6,416 nt of DNA from an uncultured Gemmatimonadota bacterium (GTDB lineage: Bacteria; Gemmatimonadota; Gemmatimonadetes; Gemmatimonadales; Gemmatimonadaceae), in the NCBI GenBank assembly GCA_946478895.1, contig CAMLDY010000129.1, positions 1 through 6,416 on the forward strand, in the 5' to 3' direction. This document shows positions 5,660 to 6,416 of this stretch, piece by piece. The translations under genes and the position numbers were made by a program. A model generated the notes under the pieces. It was not told the DNA's origin, ran no database searches, and saw nothing but the letters and a program-made list of their open reading frames with translations. Positions within the stretch are counted from its first letter, which is position 1. Each line of letters starts with the position of its first letter.

Positions 5660-6416
5660 TTCATCGACGTCGCGTTGTTGACGAAGAACTTCACCGTCTC
5701 ACCCACGACCTTCTCGAGAAGCGGCGGAATCTTTTCCAGCGGATGCTTCGCGTCGAACCCGTGATTGCCCCCCTCGATCAGGCGAAGCGTGCTGACGCCG
5801 CTCGAAACGCTGTGCAGATGCTCCGCCTCGCTGCTCGGCACCGTCTCGTCGGCCGTTCCATGGATGATCAGCCACGGCACTTTGATTTTCTTTGCCGCTG
5901 ATTCGATGTTGACTTTGGTCCTGCCGTGCAGCTCGACATCGTCGAGCAGACTGGTGCCAAGTCGCATCACCTGTCCCGTGCGGGAGTTGGTGATATCGGC
6001 GTAGCCACGGTGCCGCCATTTCGCGACATCCTCCGGCGACCATCGGTTCGGATAAGAGATCGCGGCCCACGTCACCAGACTGTTCACATTGGATCCTTCG
6101 GCGGCGGCGTAGAGAATGGCCATCCCGCCGCCCCGCGAATGGCCGAACAAGCCGAACTTCCCGTCGATCCACCCGACGCGCCGCGCGTACTCCTCCACCA
6201 GCTCGATGTCCTCGAGCTCGCGCGTGAAGGTGTTGTGCTCGAATGCCTCGGCATCGGTGAAGGACTCGCGATCCGGACCGATGCCGCTGCCGGAAAAGTC
6301 GAAGGTGATCGCGGTGAGGCCGCTCTTCGCCAGCGTTCGCGCCAGATGTGGAAAGAATGCCCAGTGTGCGAATCCCTTGAACCCGTGGCAGATGATCACC
6401 GATCCGCGCCCCGTCG
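5656..6416 (-). CDS. alpha/beta hydrolase, serine-type, partial (5' end beyond right edge)
   Basis: A serine hydrolase of the alpha/beta fold, probably cytoplasmic as no signal is visible, although the true N-terminus is missing. Counting from the GTG at 6399, the oxyanion-hole motif is ICHGFKGF (residues 3-10), the nucleophile is Ser88 in FGHSRGGG, the acid is Asp184 in GTADETVP, and the base is His213 in GGNHGFD, so the catalytic triad is complete. The frame stays open upstream of 6399 to the window end (T-G-R-G-S-V-I-I), and that sequence continues the family's first strand, so the real start lies outside and 6399 is internal. Relatives include dienelactone hydrolases and peptidase- or esterase-like enzymes; the substrate cannot be told. 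Its stop overlaps the start of the Nudix gene by 4 nt, so the two are co-translated, though no shared pathway is evident. Confidence 0.9.
   Translation of the reverse strand, partial: TGRGSVIICHGFKGFAHWAFFPHLARTLAKSGLTAITFDFSGSGIGPDRESFTDAEAFEHNTFTRELEDIELVEEYARRVGWIDGKFGLFGHSRGGGMAILYAAAEGSNVNSLVTWAAISYPNRWSPEDVAKWRHRGYADITNSRTGQVMRLGTSLLDDVELHGRTKVNIESAAKKIKVPWLIIHGTADETVPSSEAEHLHSVSSGVSTLRLIEGGNHGFDAKHPLEKIPPLLEKVVGETVKFFVNNATSMK

Noticed and set aside
1..6416. tRNA, rRNA, CRISPR arrays, riboswitches and insertion-sequence ends
   Set aside because: I looked on both strands and saw none. The mntH leader is only about 25 nt if the promoter is right, too short for a manganese riboswitch.

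Overview
This is ordinary-looking, densely packed, high-GC bacterial chromosome. Signal peptides, lipobox-like sequence, GTG and TTG starts and GC-rich codon choice are present, and I see no mobile elements, phage genes, CRISPR or RNA genes. The protein styles (a YncE-like propeller with 'PCEEPTGLAID', a GDPWSGQ-type Nudix enzyme, a small His-rich four-helix membrane protein) resemble soil bacteria such as Gemmatimonadota or Acidobacteriota. That placement is an impression, not a proven assignment.

Left half (1-3046, minus strand): one probable operon read right to left. It encodes an NRAMP-type Mn(II)/divalent-metal importer (mntH), a universal stress protein, a DtxR/MntR-family metal-dependent repressor, and the start of an FtsX/MacB-type ABC transporter permease that runs off the left edge. 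Junctions are very tight: a 4-nt gap, a 14-nt overlap, then about 9 nt. In front of mntH lies a striking inverted repeat (AAGTTAGT-GTCG-ACTAACTT) with a third half-site beside it. It overlaps a candidate promoter and resembles a DtxR-family operator. The simplest model is manganese-responsive autoregulation: with enough metal, the repressor in the operon shuts off importer and repressor together.

Middle (3252-4873, plus strand): a small four-helix membrane protein of unknown role, related in style to DUF2231 proteins, then a secreted or lipid-anchored YncE-like beta-propeller protein. They share orientation but are separated by about 70 nt.

Right (4874-6416): a convergent intergenic region with a strong 9+3 bp hairpin, a short tandem repeat and scattered AGTCC/CTCGATCA words. 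It is followed on the minus strand by a Nudix hydrolase translationally coupled (4-nt GTGA overlap) to an upstream alpha/beta hydrolase whose 5' end lies beyond the right edge.

I see no clearly new defence or mobile system. The points most worth checking are the Usp gene locked between the metal importer and its regulator, the three-half-site operator, the mixed metal-ligand set of the regulator, the unusual N-terminus of the permease, and the repeat-rich convergent spacer.
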